Shown in pieces: positions 24,304-34,877 of a stretch of 64,000 nt of DNA. Origin of the DNA: Ancylostoma caninum (lineage: Eukaryota > Nematoda > Chromadorea > Rhabditida > Ancylostomatidae); assembly GCA_037903475.1 (NCBI GenBank), contig JBAJFG010000019.1:4029001-4093000 (forward strand), read 5' to 3'. Positions within the stretch are counted from its first letter, which is position 1; the number at the start of each line of letters is the position of its first letter. The position numbers were made by a program, and so were the translations under genes. The notes beneath the pieces were generated by a model. That model did not search any database. It saw only the letters and a list, made by a program, of their open reading frames with translations, and was not told where the DNA came from.

Positions 24304-24336
24304 TGTATTGCCTATTTATCAACGGGACATTTGCAG

Positions 24337-24461
24337 GCGGGAAAGCAGGTCGTACACCTACGATCCAGAAGAAGATAAATTCCAGGAGGGATACCAGGAG
24401 CAGTCCAATGGCGAGGATGCGGAGAACGTTCCCCCTCATAGGCGATCATCGTCGCTGCATT
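24337..24461 (+). CDS. Possible exon, acidic segment, unidentified
   Basis: After a TTTGCAG acceptor, 23 bases past the RTE 3' duplication, one frame reads YTYDPEEDKFQEGYQEQSN, then GEDAENVPPHRRSSS. That looks like protein-coding sequence. Removing the RTE would leave an 80-base intron between the exon ending at 20831 and this acceptor. However, the phase from that exon gives a different frame that stops within 14 codons (at RSRRR). The exon, its frame and its 3' end are therefore uncertain. Confidence 0.35.
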
Positions 24462-25433
24462 TTGTATTTCTTTTCTGTTTGCATATGCCTTGTGTTGTTC
24501 ATCATGCCTTCGTTTTTCCTCTGTATTACATATATTCTTGTTGGTTATCTCATTATCATCTGTGTCATCTTTCCCATTCTCCTTTATCTCCGATTCTCTC
24601 GCTACATTTGAAGATTCTTTTTGTATGCTTTTTCCCCGATTCGTTTGCTACATTTGCTACATCTTTTTGTTATGGGTATTAAATGCCATAGAAGATAATT
24701 AATAGTGACTAATAGATAATTAATGGTGCTTATTCATGCCGAAAAAGTAAAGTAATAAAATCTCATCACTATCCGCATTTCTAAGTCTCATGTTGTATAA
24801 CTGCAATGGTTGCGTATCGCTTCTAATTATATTTTGAATGCAGCCTTGAATGGCGCCCTTATAATGCCGGCCGAGGGGTCCGCGAATACCGGCCGAGCGG
24901 CATCTCGGAACCGGGTGAGCCGGTTTCCCGACATGCGCTCGGCCGGTTGTCGCGCGCCGCTCGGCCGGTCCGAGTGTCTGAGACTGCTGCGAGTGGGTGC
25001 AGCCACGATGCTATCATAAACTGAACACTGCATTCTGATTATGGAGTTTTCGCTTTGGCGCTTGAATCCTAGGTTAGAAGCCTCAGAGTTAATCACGCTA
25101 CCATTTGTGATTTACGTAAAAAGAAAACAAAACAACGAAAAAAAAAAGAAGGAAGAAAAGAAAAGCTGGTCATGTGGTGATTTTAACTGTATAAAAAATA
25201 ACAGCTTCAATATAAGAGGAGTTCCCACATTTCCATTCAGGAGGGCTTCTTTGTTTCGCCGTAGATCATACTGCATAAGTAAGAGAAAATCCAGGATGCG
25301 ATACTGAATAATTCGTTTCCTCCTCTTTTCAGAAAGAAATTGGGGAAAACCGTGCAATTGGTGGTCCATGCATCGTGAAAATTTTCTTTGAATTCCTAGC
25401 CAAACGAGACAATAAAATGATCCTCGTGAACTC
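24462..25433. other. Intronic or intergenic, GC-rich element copy inside
   Basis: Pyrimidine-rich sequence to about 24660, then AT-rich sequence. The GC-rich element copy is at 24860-25000. No further exon is recognised. Confidence 0.4.
24860..25000. repeat. GC-rich element with CCGGCCGAGCGG repeats (copy 2, inverted)
   Basis: It carries CCGGCCGAGCGG and its reverse complement several times. Its right side is an exact reverse complement of 30 bases of the copy at 19855-20045 (ending GGTCCGAGTGTCTG). The two copies flank the exons at 20498-20831 and the RTE. Confidence 0.7.
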
Positions 25434-26055
25434 AGTGCCAGGTGCCATGAGATGAAGTGCCGATGCTTTGCTTGCTCTGAAAGGAAGATGTGATCATATC
25501 AAGGAATGTCGTGCGGAACTTTCTCCATAAAAAGCCAAGTTATGCACGACAAAGGACATACAGTTGAGGCATACTTGAACAGAATGGCTACTGTGCGGAA
25601 CCATCAAGAACTTGCCTCCCTACTCTACTATGGATAGGATAACACTTTCCCTTTCATATTGGGAAAGAGTTCAGCACGATCAAGCCGTGAAGGAATTCCA
25701 ATTGCCTTTTCGACTTGTGCTCTGCCCACCACCTAGAAGGACCTACTCGACTCCACTAGCATTTACGAAAGCAGGTGCCATGAGATGAAGTGCCGATGCT
25801 TTGCTTGCTCTGAAAAGAAGATGTGATCATATGCGGTGGCTGTGGCAAAAAATATATTGGAGACCACCGCGAAGACGTCTGGACGAACACAGAAGAGCAC
25901 TGTCACATCCTGCTTCCTACCCGAAGAAAAGTTTTTTACTGCACCGGACCCCAAGACACATGAAGGAACGACTTACATGCTAATGGTCCGAGTGCTGCAT
26001 CGACATCTAGGACTCTGGAGAAAAAATAATGGAAGCTAGAGAAATCAGAAGACAC
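25434..26055 (+). mobile_element. Penelope-like element fragment (GIY-YIG end)
   Basis: A translated block reads CGGCGKKYIGDH in one frame, and RRRLDEHRRALSHP with KIMEAREIRRHEPEIHNKDE in another. This resembles the C-terminal GIY-YIG endonuclease of Penelope-like retroelements (C..C...YIG...R..EH...E...NNR/NK). It also resembles the copy at 27575-28450. A segment of about 65 bases (AGGTGCCATGAGATGAAGTG onward) occurs twice, at 25440 and 25772. Frameshifted and inactive. Confidence 0.6.
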
Positions 26056-26458
26056 GAGCCAGAGATTCACAACAAGGACGAGTTAAAGGAAACTTGAAGG
26101 TTAATTTTTTGACTATCATCTTTCGACCATTTAAGGAGCTGTGTGCTGATGTCCCCACTCTACTGTTGCAAATGAAAGTCCCTGCTGCACGCGTTTTCTA
26201 TTCTTCTTAGGGAGAATTTTCTGTATAGCTTTGCGTAGCATGTTGGTACAGTAATCCTCAACGTATTGCCGAACGGTATTGTTGCTAACTAGATTGTTGA
26301 ATCTGATGTCGTTGTATTTGTGGTGAATAATAAGGTTTGAAGAAGGTTTTGAAAGCCGAAAGCTAACAAAAAAAAATAAAGGCATCGGAAAGAGTCTTAG
26401 TAACTCGAAAAAAAAAACTTCAAATGAAGCGCAGCGACAAAAGCATTTTAGAATATTA

Positions 26459-27298
26459 TTAGGTTGTCGGGAAATGATTGAGACACTCTGGATCTTTTTC
26501 AGTCTTCAAACTTTCAGAATATGTCGTCATGACCAGGTACACTTATCACCTAGGGCCATCTATCAATGACAACTCCAGCACTGCGGCGCCAGCAATCATG
26601 TTACTACAGGTCGAAAAAGTCATTAGTCAATGATCGAAAATCGTCAAAGTTGGCGAAGTGTTGCTCGGCCAAGGAGTGCTTCAGCTACCAAATAAGATGT
26701 TAGTTGGAAAGCACGAGGTCGGTTAACAGTGGTTTTTATGGCATCGTGATCTCTTCCTGCTCTTTCTACTGTCGACGCGCCAACAAAGTCATTTGAGAAT
26801 GCATTTTGTTGAGCAAAATGAGCACCTCGACGCGTTTGTTTTTCTTTCCTCCAAAAGTGGGGGTCGTCGCTGTGCACTGATTATTGTAAATGTTGTCTTC
26901 CATTACGTTACCTACCAGCAATTCCGGTGGTGCTCCTCAGTCCAGGAGATCAGGAAAATTGCTTTGAGGAGACGTATCGCTCGAAAAGAAACGTTGCAAC
27001 CGATGACTCACGATTGCGTGGCTGACGAGCACCCGGGCAAACGCCATGATGATGTTGTCGTCCCTCTTGCTCCCACTGGTGCTCCATAGGAGCTCGTAAG
27101 CAAATCACTCGAATTAGGTGCTCGTACATTTTTGCGCCTAGATAACAAATAGCACAGCGCCATGACCTTACATACCCATGGCGCAGATGCTCAGAGCGCA
27201 TGGTATCACATGTTCACATATCATGGAATTAGGTCATGCGGGAGGGATGCAAGAAAGGATTTTTGGTGAAGTGTCTCAATCATTTCCCGACAATCTAA
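26459..27298 (-). mobile_element. Mariner element, degenerate
   Basis: Inverted ends starting TTAGGTTGTCGGGAAATGAT and TTAGATTGTCGGGAAATGAT are flanked by TA (26457-26458 and 27299-27300). On the minus strand a C-terminal transposase trace reads LKHSLAEQHFANFDDFRSL, then NDFF, matching the tail of mariner transposases. The rest is not readable. At 840 bp it is internally deleted. Confidence 0.85.
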
Positions 27299-27574
27299 TA
27301 TATTTCAGTACTGTTCTGTCTCTGAGCTTCATGAGATATTGCTGATACAGGCGTTTAGGTAAAAGCTCCTCAATGCCTTCATTTGTAAGTTTTCGACATT
27401 TAATGCCTTCTTCAGACCTAAATATTAGCAATCCATTGCTATCTCATCACAAGCTTACAAATAGGAACAGTTGAACAATACCTGGAGGCAGGAAGATAAT
27501 GAGTCTTTTTGACTTCGTTTGCTCTCAGGCAATTGCTGACCTTTACATCGATAACTCAGGTTGGTGTTCGACAT

Positions 27575-28450
27575 AATTCAACATCTTACGAGAAGAAGAA
27601 CCTCGCTCCTAAAATGTTGATCACAGAATGAAACTACTACGTTACGGCAAGAGATCGGAGAGGCATTTACACTCATAGTTATGTGATCAATCTTAACACA
27701 CCACGCAACTCCTCTCTGTTGTTTATTTCTGGACCGTGCCTCCTTATTTCGAGTGCCTCCATAACTTTCCAGAGTATTTACAAGATGGCGGTGGAGGACT
27801 CTGACCTTCAACACCGGAGCACGCTCGTACGTGTGTTTCAGAGTGCGATGTTTTGAAAAGCTTTCTGATGCGTAGGAGGAGGGGTTCGTTAATGCTCTGC
27901 GGTGCTCGTCCAGTCGCATTCATAAGGGCCTCATTGTTTCTCCTACGCATTTCTCTTCGAAGCCTTCGCATGTGATGAGGTGCACCGTACGCCTCAGCTG
28001 GCAGATTTGCTCATCGGTACAGTACTGACAGTCAGGCTGGAGGCATTTCTTTCCACATTTGGAGGTTAAGATTTCTTTCAGTGTTGGTGGTGGACGACAC
28101 TAGTCTTATTGGCAACGCAGAGTGTCTCACTACTTGATTTAGTGCACATGCTGGTCCATCCCCCACGTAAGGAAGAATCAGTGGAATTGTATGCGCTGTT
28201 GCATAGAGGAACCATGTTGTGGCAGGATTCGCATTGTATCCGTTCTCGTCAAGTACGCGGGCAATCGTACTTTCCACTTCTTGTTTCGAACCCATGCATA
28301 ACTTGTTTTTCATTTCCACCAGGTTCTTCAGCACGTTTACCTGTGTGGGTGAGCACTTCCCACATTTATTAAGATGTTCGCCGATGCCGCCTTTTTTTAT
28401 GCTAGAGATGCTCCTTCTGACCCCGGACGACTCTGATTTTCGCACTTAGA
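27575..28450 (-). mobile_element. Penelope-like element fragment (RT end + GIY-YIG)
   Basis: The minus-strand frame 28445-28032 reads ARVLDENGYNANP and IPLILPYVGDGPACALNQVV, the conserved segment between reverse transcriptase and GIY-YIG domain in Penelope-like elements. Below 28032 broken frames give MRLDEHRRALTNPSSY, LKVRVLHRHL and EINNREEL, the C-terminal GIY-YIG part. The reverse transcriptase core is missing, so this is a 5'-truncated, frameshifted copy of the family also present at 25434-26055. Confidence 0.75.
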
Positions 28451-29044
28451 AAAGGAAACATCTTAGTACATCTCTTTTGACCCAAACATGTTTTTTCGGC
28501 GTCGTATCAACATCCATTCCAGAAGTTCCTGTCACAAATAAGCACATCGAGGAGCTTTCAACTGATTAACTATATCAGCAATATTATGTTTCACAAGCTT
28601 CACTGTGTTGTCCATGATTTATGGTCATACGATATATCAAATGAAATGAAACTAGGTACTGCTTCCACTTATGCGTTCATAACACACATAATACAGTCGC
28701 GTTTTTGAAAGAGTTCTCATTACTGATGCCAGAATCAATCCTGTCGAAGGAGGTAAATTCTCACTCATGTTCGTGAATTTTGCCTAAACCTACAGGTGAA
28801 ATTTTACATGACAGAGGTATCCTCATGGATCACGGTTATATTATCACCTGATTTCAAGATGTTTGGCAAAATCACAGAAATTCTGTGAATTCTCTGTTCT
28901 TTGGGTACTTACCACCAAGACAGTTGCCTTAGGTAAATTCCGAAACACCAACGGTAGCCGCTGAATATGACGCTCATGAAAAGTCATCGCTTCCATTCGC
29001 AGCTTACCGCAGTGTCAGGTGGAAGTCGGAGGCTTATGAAGTCG
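28451..29044. other. Nothing recognised
   Basis: AT-rich sequence without exons or repeats that I can identify. Confidence 0.4.
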
Positions 29045-29190
29045 ATTGAATCGAATAAGTCGTTTCGCAATGTAGCGGATTGAACGAATTTTTTATATTC
29101 ACACTTCTCTCCGAAGAATGAATGAATCGTTCGAATAAAATCAGAATATTGATTTTTCCGTTGAATATATTCAATTCGGTCACAGGCACA
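29045..29190. repeat. Short block related to the TTCG satellite
   Basis: GAATGAATGAATCGTTCGAA and TTGAATATATTCAATTCGG recall, in reverse orientation, the repeat in srx intron 2. The peptide read from it on the minus strand (CDRIEYIQRKN) resembles the one read from 15772 (CDRIECIRRKF), so the two blocks share ancestry. Confidence 0.5.
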
Positions 29191-29287
29191 GCAACGTCCG
29201 ACCAGTCGATATGGATTCCATCGTTCAATCCGCCGCAATACTTGGTCCAGAACTGAATGAGTTCCCTAGCATGGCATGAGGAAAATA

Positions 29288-29990
29288 TTAGGTTGTCGTA
29301 AAAGTTTCCCGTCACTCACTTCGAAATCTTACATGTTTCCTCAGGACTGTTTTGGAACTAACTATCCGAAACGTATATAAAGGTTGGTCAATGGACTACT
29401 TACACCTTTCTTCTCCTGGCTTTCGGTTGGGATTATGGTCGAAGAAATCGTCCTAGACTCGAAGCAGGTTCGACTCCTTCTGCTTTACGAATTCAGAAAA
29501 AACAGCAGTGCAGGGGATGCGACAAAAAACATATGTGATGCGATGGGTCCCTCAACTGTCTCCTACGACACGGCCAAAGTTTGGTTTCGGTAGTTCAAAA
29601 ATTGCGATTTTGACTTGACGGATAAACCACGATCTGGTCGACCAGTTGAAGTCGATCAGGAGCGACTCCTAGAGCTGATTGAAGAGGATCCCCGCCGTGA
29701 TACCAGTGAACTGGCAGATGAACTCCGGTGTCATTACAATACAGTGGCCGCTCACCTGCGCAGCGCCGGAGAGACGTGGAAGTACGGCGCATGGATACCT
29801 CACGATCTGTGTAGTCGCCAGCTCCAGGTGCGCGGAGATGCATGCATGAACCTTTTGACTTTTCGAAGGACTTTCACCTGGCTGGACTACTTGGTTACGG
29901 TGATGAGAAATGGGTCCTCTACGCAAACCGCAAAACAAGAGAGATGGGTCCTCTACGCAAGAGTTGCTCGCCAAAATCAATGAATGCATC
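29288..29990 (+). mobile_element. Mariner element, 3'-truncated, with N-terminal transposase
   Basis: A left end TTAGGTTGTCGTAAAAGTTT follows TA (29286-29287). The transposase N-terminus is readable from about 29434: QVRLLLLYEFRK, then a TAG at 29591-29593, then DKPRSGRPVEVDQERLLELI and EDPRRDTSELADEL. These are the two helix-turn-helix DNA-binding motifs of mariner. After about 29870 the frame shifts, with DEKWVLYANRK marking the start of the catalytic domain. No right inverted end is found, so the copy is truncated. Its end sequence differs from the mariner at 26459. Confidence 0.88.
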
Positions 29991-31063
29991 TTCGGGTCCC
30001 AGCCATTTGAAAACTGTTAAAGCAAGTTTTAAAAGAATGTGTTAGCCTCACGAAGATATAAAACAAGAACCATTCATTGATTTTCCGTATTATCGTACAA
30101 TGTTGAAAGCGCTATACAAAGCAAACGAAGAAGTATGATTTCGCAGAAATAGCAGCAAGCAAAATCTCCAAAAACAGAAGCTTGCGCGCTGTTACAGTAA
30201 TATCTCAGACAAAAAGACCGTACTGACCGATGTATCAGACATTAATTCCCGGGCTAACAGCTCACCGAGACCGGGCCGCTGCGCCAAACGTTGCCTGGCG
30301 GACTGATTGCGGTACTAATCCTTGAGGGATCGGTAGACCATTTTTGGCCCCGGGTTTGATATGTGAACCCGTTCAGACACATATTACGGGCAAATGCTAG
30401 TGCGTCAGTGATGTTGTACTATCTGGCTTCCGCCTTTTTCAACGTTCTTGTTGAATTTGTATGGGAATGATGTTTCCATTATTTTGGTTTTAATAGTGCG
30501 ATTTCGAATAAATCCAGGAACAGTGATCAGTAGATATCCGTTCTGAAATTGTGTCATTGTTACAGTTCGATTGAACTAACGGTACCATCGCTAAGGAAAC
30601 GTTAGTGCAATCTAACTGTGAGTTGTTATAGCCTCTTTCGAACGCAAACAAATTGGAGTATTTGTGTATTAGCCTGCTTTCGTCATTGCTCATGCTTGCT
30701 GTATGGAAAGCGATACGGTCTCAAAATATTGAGGAAGAAGAATGGACTGCTACGGTTCAATTTTTCTGCACAGCAAGCATGTGATCGCCTTTCTGCCCAC
30801 CACCTCAGTTTCTGAACAATTCTCCATGCTCTTTTCTCTGTGGTAGTTCTCTTCGCTCGAAACGAACAACTATTCGAACTGGAGGTTTAAAGAGAGACGT
30901 TCCAACTTGAATTGTTCCAATGTCTAACAGGTTTTCCCGAGGATTCGGGTAAGGATTCGGGCAAGACAAACTCAGGGTGAGGGTTGCAGTCGGTCTGAGC
31001 GATTCTGCATAGATTTTCGTACATAGCTTCAGATAATCTTGTCAACTTGGACATCTATTGCAG
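29991..31063. other. Intergenic or intronic, nothing recognised
   Basis: No exon is identified before 31064. A GC-rich stretch at 30245-30370 contains CCCGGGCTAACAGCTCACC and a matching-looking GGCCCCGGGTTTGA, but no clear fold was established. Confidence 0.4.
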
Positions 31064-31408
31064 GTATTATGGTTCTCTCGGAAGAACCACAGAGGAAATG
31101 GAAGAAGCCCTTAAGAGGCGTATAAAGGAGCTAGGCATTTTTTGCTCCTCAGAAAGCCCTGTGAGTGTTGTCACTCTGCCCTTTTACTAACATTCCATCA
31201 GATATAATATCAGGAAGGACGTGAGGGATACTCGCATGAAGCCATCAACGGGAACTTCTGGTGGATCCACAGCAACGGTAGAACATGTTTCATACTTCTT
31301 CTTCCACTCCCTCACACTTATTATTTGTAGCTATCAGTTATTTCAGAAGAAAGCGAAACGAAGACGTTTGGACAACTAAGCAGAATACGGAAGGATAATG
31401 AAGGATGA
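31064..31408 (+). CDS. Last three exons of an unidentified gene
   Basis: Three exons join in phase and end at TGA 31406-31408. Exon 31064-31160 follows ATTGCAG and reads YYGSLGRTTEEMEEALKRRI, then KELGIFCSSESP. Exon 31214-31277 follows ATATCAG and reads EGREGYSHEAINGNFWWIHS. Exon 31347-31408 follows TTTCAG and reads ESETKTFGQLSRIRKDNEG, stop. Introns are 53 and 69 bases with GTGAGT and GTAGAA donors. I do not recognise the family. It is on the same strand as the exons at 20498-20831 and could be the 3' end of that gene, but no linking exon was proven. Confidence 0.65.
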
Positions 31409-32452
31409 GGAATACTCATCGGGAGAAGACTCCGGCGAAGATTTGAACGTGGAGACCTAGATGTGTAGGCGTTACGCAATTTCTGTATGTACTGTATTTT
31501 GTCTTCTACTTGTGTTTTGTTTGTTCAGTCTGTTGTTTTTTTTTTCGATGAGCTTCTTTTGTATTTTCTTAAGTACTTTGTGTACTTCATGTGTTTTTCA
31601 TGCCTCAGGAGTTTCCCCTATGTTGTTCACTAGTATTTTTGCCGGCTTATCAGTTTTCCTTGTTTCTGTTTTCTATAGATAATCTGTCATTCAACAATCG
31701 CCAACGTAATTATGAGCCCGAAAATCCTATTCATTGCGGACTGACCGTTGGCGATTGCCGGGCCGACCGCAGGGCACAGTCGGACTGTCCGGGTCCAATT
31801 ATCGGGCTGACCGAGGAGATGTATATACTCTTATTAGTCTGCAGTTGGGTAAGCACTATTCTCACTATTCTCAATGGCATTTGGAAAGGAGTGACCATCG
31901 GTGCAATTGCGGACCCAGCTCAAAGGCTATGTCAGGCCCCAGCGCGGCTTGTCGGTGGGCAAGCTGGGCTTCTTAAAGGGGTCGAAAAGGAAAGGGGGCT
32001 CCGTACGGGGCCCGCGACGGAGCCCCAGAAAAAATTTTGGGGTGTTCGTTGGTTCAAAGAAAAGGAATGCGTTGATAAAGGCGATGAAAGACGAAACAGG
32101 CCTGCAAAAGAACTGCTCGTAGCTTGAGCAGAGCAATAGCGGCGATCCAGGTTGGGAAGTTCGATTGGAGCAGATCATGTACAGGTTCCCATAGTCCGGA
32201 GGACTCAAACGACTCCTGCGCTGCGGAATCCGCACGGATTGAGCTGGTATCTCCAGTGAGATGGGAACTAAGGAAACACCAGAAGTTTTTGAAAAAGACA
32301 ATCTAAACTTATGTAAACTAGAAAAGTGTATGCTCACATTCTGAGCCTGAGTGATTGCAGGACTCTCCCGTCAATTCGAGACTTAACCGATTGACACCAA
32401 ATCTGGGGTGAAGTAGCGACATGATACTCACAAAAAATTATGTCAGATCACA
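31409..32452. other. Downstream region, nothing recognised
   Basis: T-rich sequence to about 31690 follows the stop codon and may be 3' untranslated. At 31996-32026 there is a strong hairpin, GGGGCTCCGT...ACGGAGCCCC. Open frames here have no family similarity. Confidence 0.4.
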
Positions 32453-32570
32453 AAACTTATGTGGACCCAGGAATTGTATGCTCGGTAAAGGGGACAGCCT
32501 GTTTTCGACAGGCTGGCATAGAAGCTGAGCCTGTCGGGAGCATAATTTTCCAATTGAAACACATAAGTTT
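32453..32570. repeat. 118-bp foldback element
   Basis: The ends AAACTTATGTG and CACATAAGTTT are perfect inverted repeats. Inner parts also pair (TATGCTCGG with GGGAGCATA), and the centre holds CAGCCTGTTTTCGACAGGCTG, itself a hairpin. It looks like a small foldback transposable element or a structured RNA-forming sequence. Confidence 0.65.
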
Positions 32571-32950
32571 CCAACCGCCTACCATGCACCCTATACTAGT
32601 TGGTGTGTGCTACCATACGTGCCACACACTATCACTCATCATCTCCTATCTTCTGAGTACTTGTCCTTCTCCGCTCGCTCCAAGGTACTAGCGCCAGCCG
32701 TTTAATGGAGCGTTGCTGCGCTCCAAAACTAAACGCGTCTAAACGTGAGGAGCACGTATAGAGGTGAGATATAGTCGAGAAATCTTGTAGATTGTTGTAC
32801 TCTGCCCAATTTCTCACTTGTTTTGACTCAATTGCCGATGGTCTTCTCTCTTTCATTTTCTGAAATGTCGAAACTGTACAAGAATCAGTGCTCCTTCTGA
32901 CTAATTTGATCCCCCCTCTAATCTTAACAGTTCGGAAATGTGGTCAGTTA

Positions 32951-33249
32951 GAGTATCGCCAGACTTTACCAGCAATCGTGGCGATCGCAACTACAGCCGG
33001 CTATCGTCGCGATCGCCACGACCGCTGGTGATCGGCACATGGATAAAGTGAATGAGGAGACTTCAGAAGTGAGGGAGATGATAACTGATGTGGCGTGGTG
33101 ATCGATAGGCACCGTTTCCACTGTGGCTATTACTCACATTGTCAGTTCATTTTTGGCACATCTTCGAGAGTAAAGGCGATGAGCTCTCTTTGGCAGCGAT
33201 CCACTGCAATGTAACATGGCAATTGAACTGGCGAAGTCTGGGGATACTC
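32951..33249 (+). mobile_element. GAGTATC-ended short DNA element, copy 1
   Basis: Ends GAGTATCGCCAGACTTTACC and CTGGCGAAGTCTGGGGATAC(TC) are inverted repeats. The interior has GCGATCGC palindromes and ACATGGATAAAGTGAATGAG, shared with copies at 51331 and 56209. No coding capacity. A minus-strand open frame at 33142-33657 overlaps it and is probably not a gene. Confidence 0.85.
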
Positions 33250-33645
33250 TATGATAACGAGGCGGATTAAAGTTGTTTTGATAAGGAACAATGTGTCCAT
33301 AAGTGTTCCAAATTGAGATTTTTCTTGCCATTTGTATTCCCCATTTTCATACATATTTTCCCATGCAGTGCTTTTCGGAAAAAGTGTCATGCTATTTTCA
33401 AAGGAAGGCTTCGTAGAATTTGAATTTTTCAAAGTGGGCTTCGTTTTGGGTCCGACCCTATGAGAGGCTCGTGCTGAGGCCTGGACTACGTGCGAACTGC
33501 TAAAACCGCTCGCTTCAACTGAGAATTCGAACTGCTGGAATGGATCCATTCGCGCGCGTATTGCAACGCGATGCTCACTCCGAGGTGAATCGCCTGTAAA
33601 TGCAGGATATCGTGAACAGAATATCAATACAGGGGATGTACTATA

Positions 33646-33651
33646 TTTATT
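33646..33651 (-). terminator. Possible polyadenylation signal of the hinge-protein gene
   Basis: AATAAA on the minus strand, about 74 bases past the stop codon of the UQCRH-like gene. Position and sequence fit, but there is no transcript evidence. Confidence 0.45.
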
Positions 33652-33724
33652 TCGCATTGTTCAGCTTGAATGTGCAACATAAACAAAGGAAATGTAGGTC
33701 TATCTAAATCGTCGACAAGGTGAT

Positions 33725-34161
33725 CTACTTGAGGGCAGCAAAAGCCTTCGGCATCGCACACTCGTCAAGATGGTGCACAAAGTCCGTCATTTCCTAAAAC
33801 CAAACATAGCAAATGCTATTTTTTTTCTACCATATGATGTACCACAAATGCTGCTGAGCGTAGCGATGGAAAAAGAAAACATAATCAAGTACCAAATATT
33901 CTACAGATTTACGAATTCAAAAAAAAAAAGCAATTAGTTCATACGTTGAACAGGTAATTACTTTTTTCGAATTTCTACTGCAACAACTTTTATAAAGTGG
34001 CTTACTTGGTGGCAGACTTCATCAGTATTGCTTCGACTGTTCACGCGATCATTACATTCATCCAACAATGCTTTGAAGTCGGCCACATGGTCAGCACAAC
34101 GCTCTCGCCACTGCGTTAGTTGATCAACGCCTTCCTCGAGAGGCTCATTGTGCTCGGGCAT
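33725..34161 (-). CDS. UQCRH: Cytochrome bc1 complex hinge subunit (UQCRH/QCR6 homolog)
   Basis: A small acidic subunit of mitochondrial complex III on the intermembrane-space side, helping cytochrome c1 interact with cytochrome c. Two exons, 34161-34006 (156 bases) and 33793-33725 (69 bases), join in phase 0 across a 212-base intron (GTAAGC donor, TTTTAG acceptor) to give 74 residues. The body LLDECNDRVNSRSNTDEVC and the end LDECAMPKAFAALK match the family. Cys22, 36, 50 and 64 are in the pattern of the two conserved disulfides (CX13C twice). The N-terminus MPEHNEPLEEGVDQL is acidic, and the length is near the mature size elsewhere. The start ATG lies one base after a GGTTGGAG site that could be a splice-leader acceptor. 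It lies 717 bases downstream of cyclin L on the same strand, so co-transcription is possible but unproven. Confidence 0.92.
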
Positions 34162-34877
34162 TCTCCAACCGAAAATAACCGTTATCGAAAGAGAGCAACG
34201 AAGAAGAGAGTACAAACATATCGGCAACGAATGGTAAAAATCATTCATGGCGAACGGTTCTGAGAGAATAGTAAGGGGTATCACTACTTCTTCTGAAATG
34301 ACACATCAGCTGACCTTCTCAAAATTTCAAGAACGACAAAAAGAAAACACAACGTAGAATCCATAAATATTTCAACGAGAAAACGTCTTTTCTTCTCGTC
34401 TTATTAACAAGCTACTCGGTAATACAAAAAAGAAACAATTTATACCAATTAAACAACTCTATGAACAAGCGCTCACAACGCAACATGAAAACATTTTTCT
34501 CAATCGAGAAAACACACGTTCGTAAATATTTAGTGGTATTTAGAGGTACGAACAGAATACTTGAGATACTCACGGAGGAAAGAGCTGACAGGGACACGCT
34601 GAGAGCAAAGTGTGATCCTCAGAAGCATGGAGCGCGGCTATCAGCTTGGATTTGAGAAAAAAAACTACCAAGACTGCAATAAAACCGAGACACTGTTCAA
34701 GATTTGCTCCCACGAGACTAAGAATGCCACATGTGAATAGTAAAAAAGAAGATGGTTTGTTGAACCACAGCAGAAACAAAGTATATCATATGAACGCTAA
34801 CAGAAAGAAACCGCTCAAGTAATGGTAATAGAACTCCCACTCCATTTGGAGAAGATGAATTTAACAACATTGATAAT

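Noticed and set aside
33142..33657. 171-codon minus-strand open frame
   Set aside because: Its C-terminal part is the GAGTATC-type short element and its N-terminal part has no family motif or splice context.
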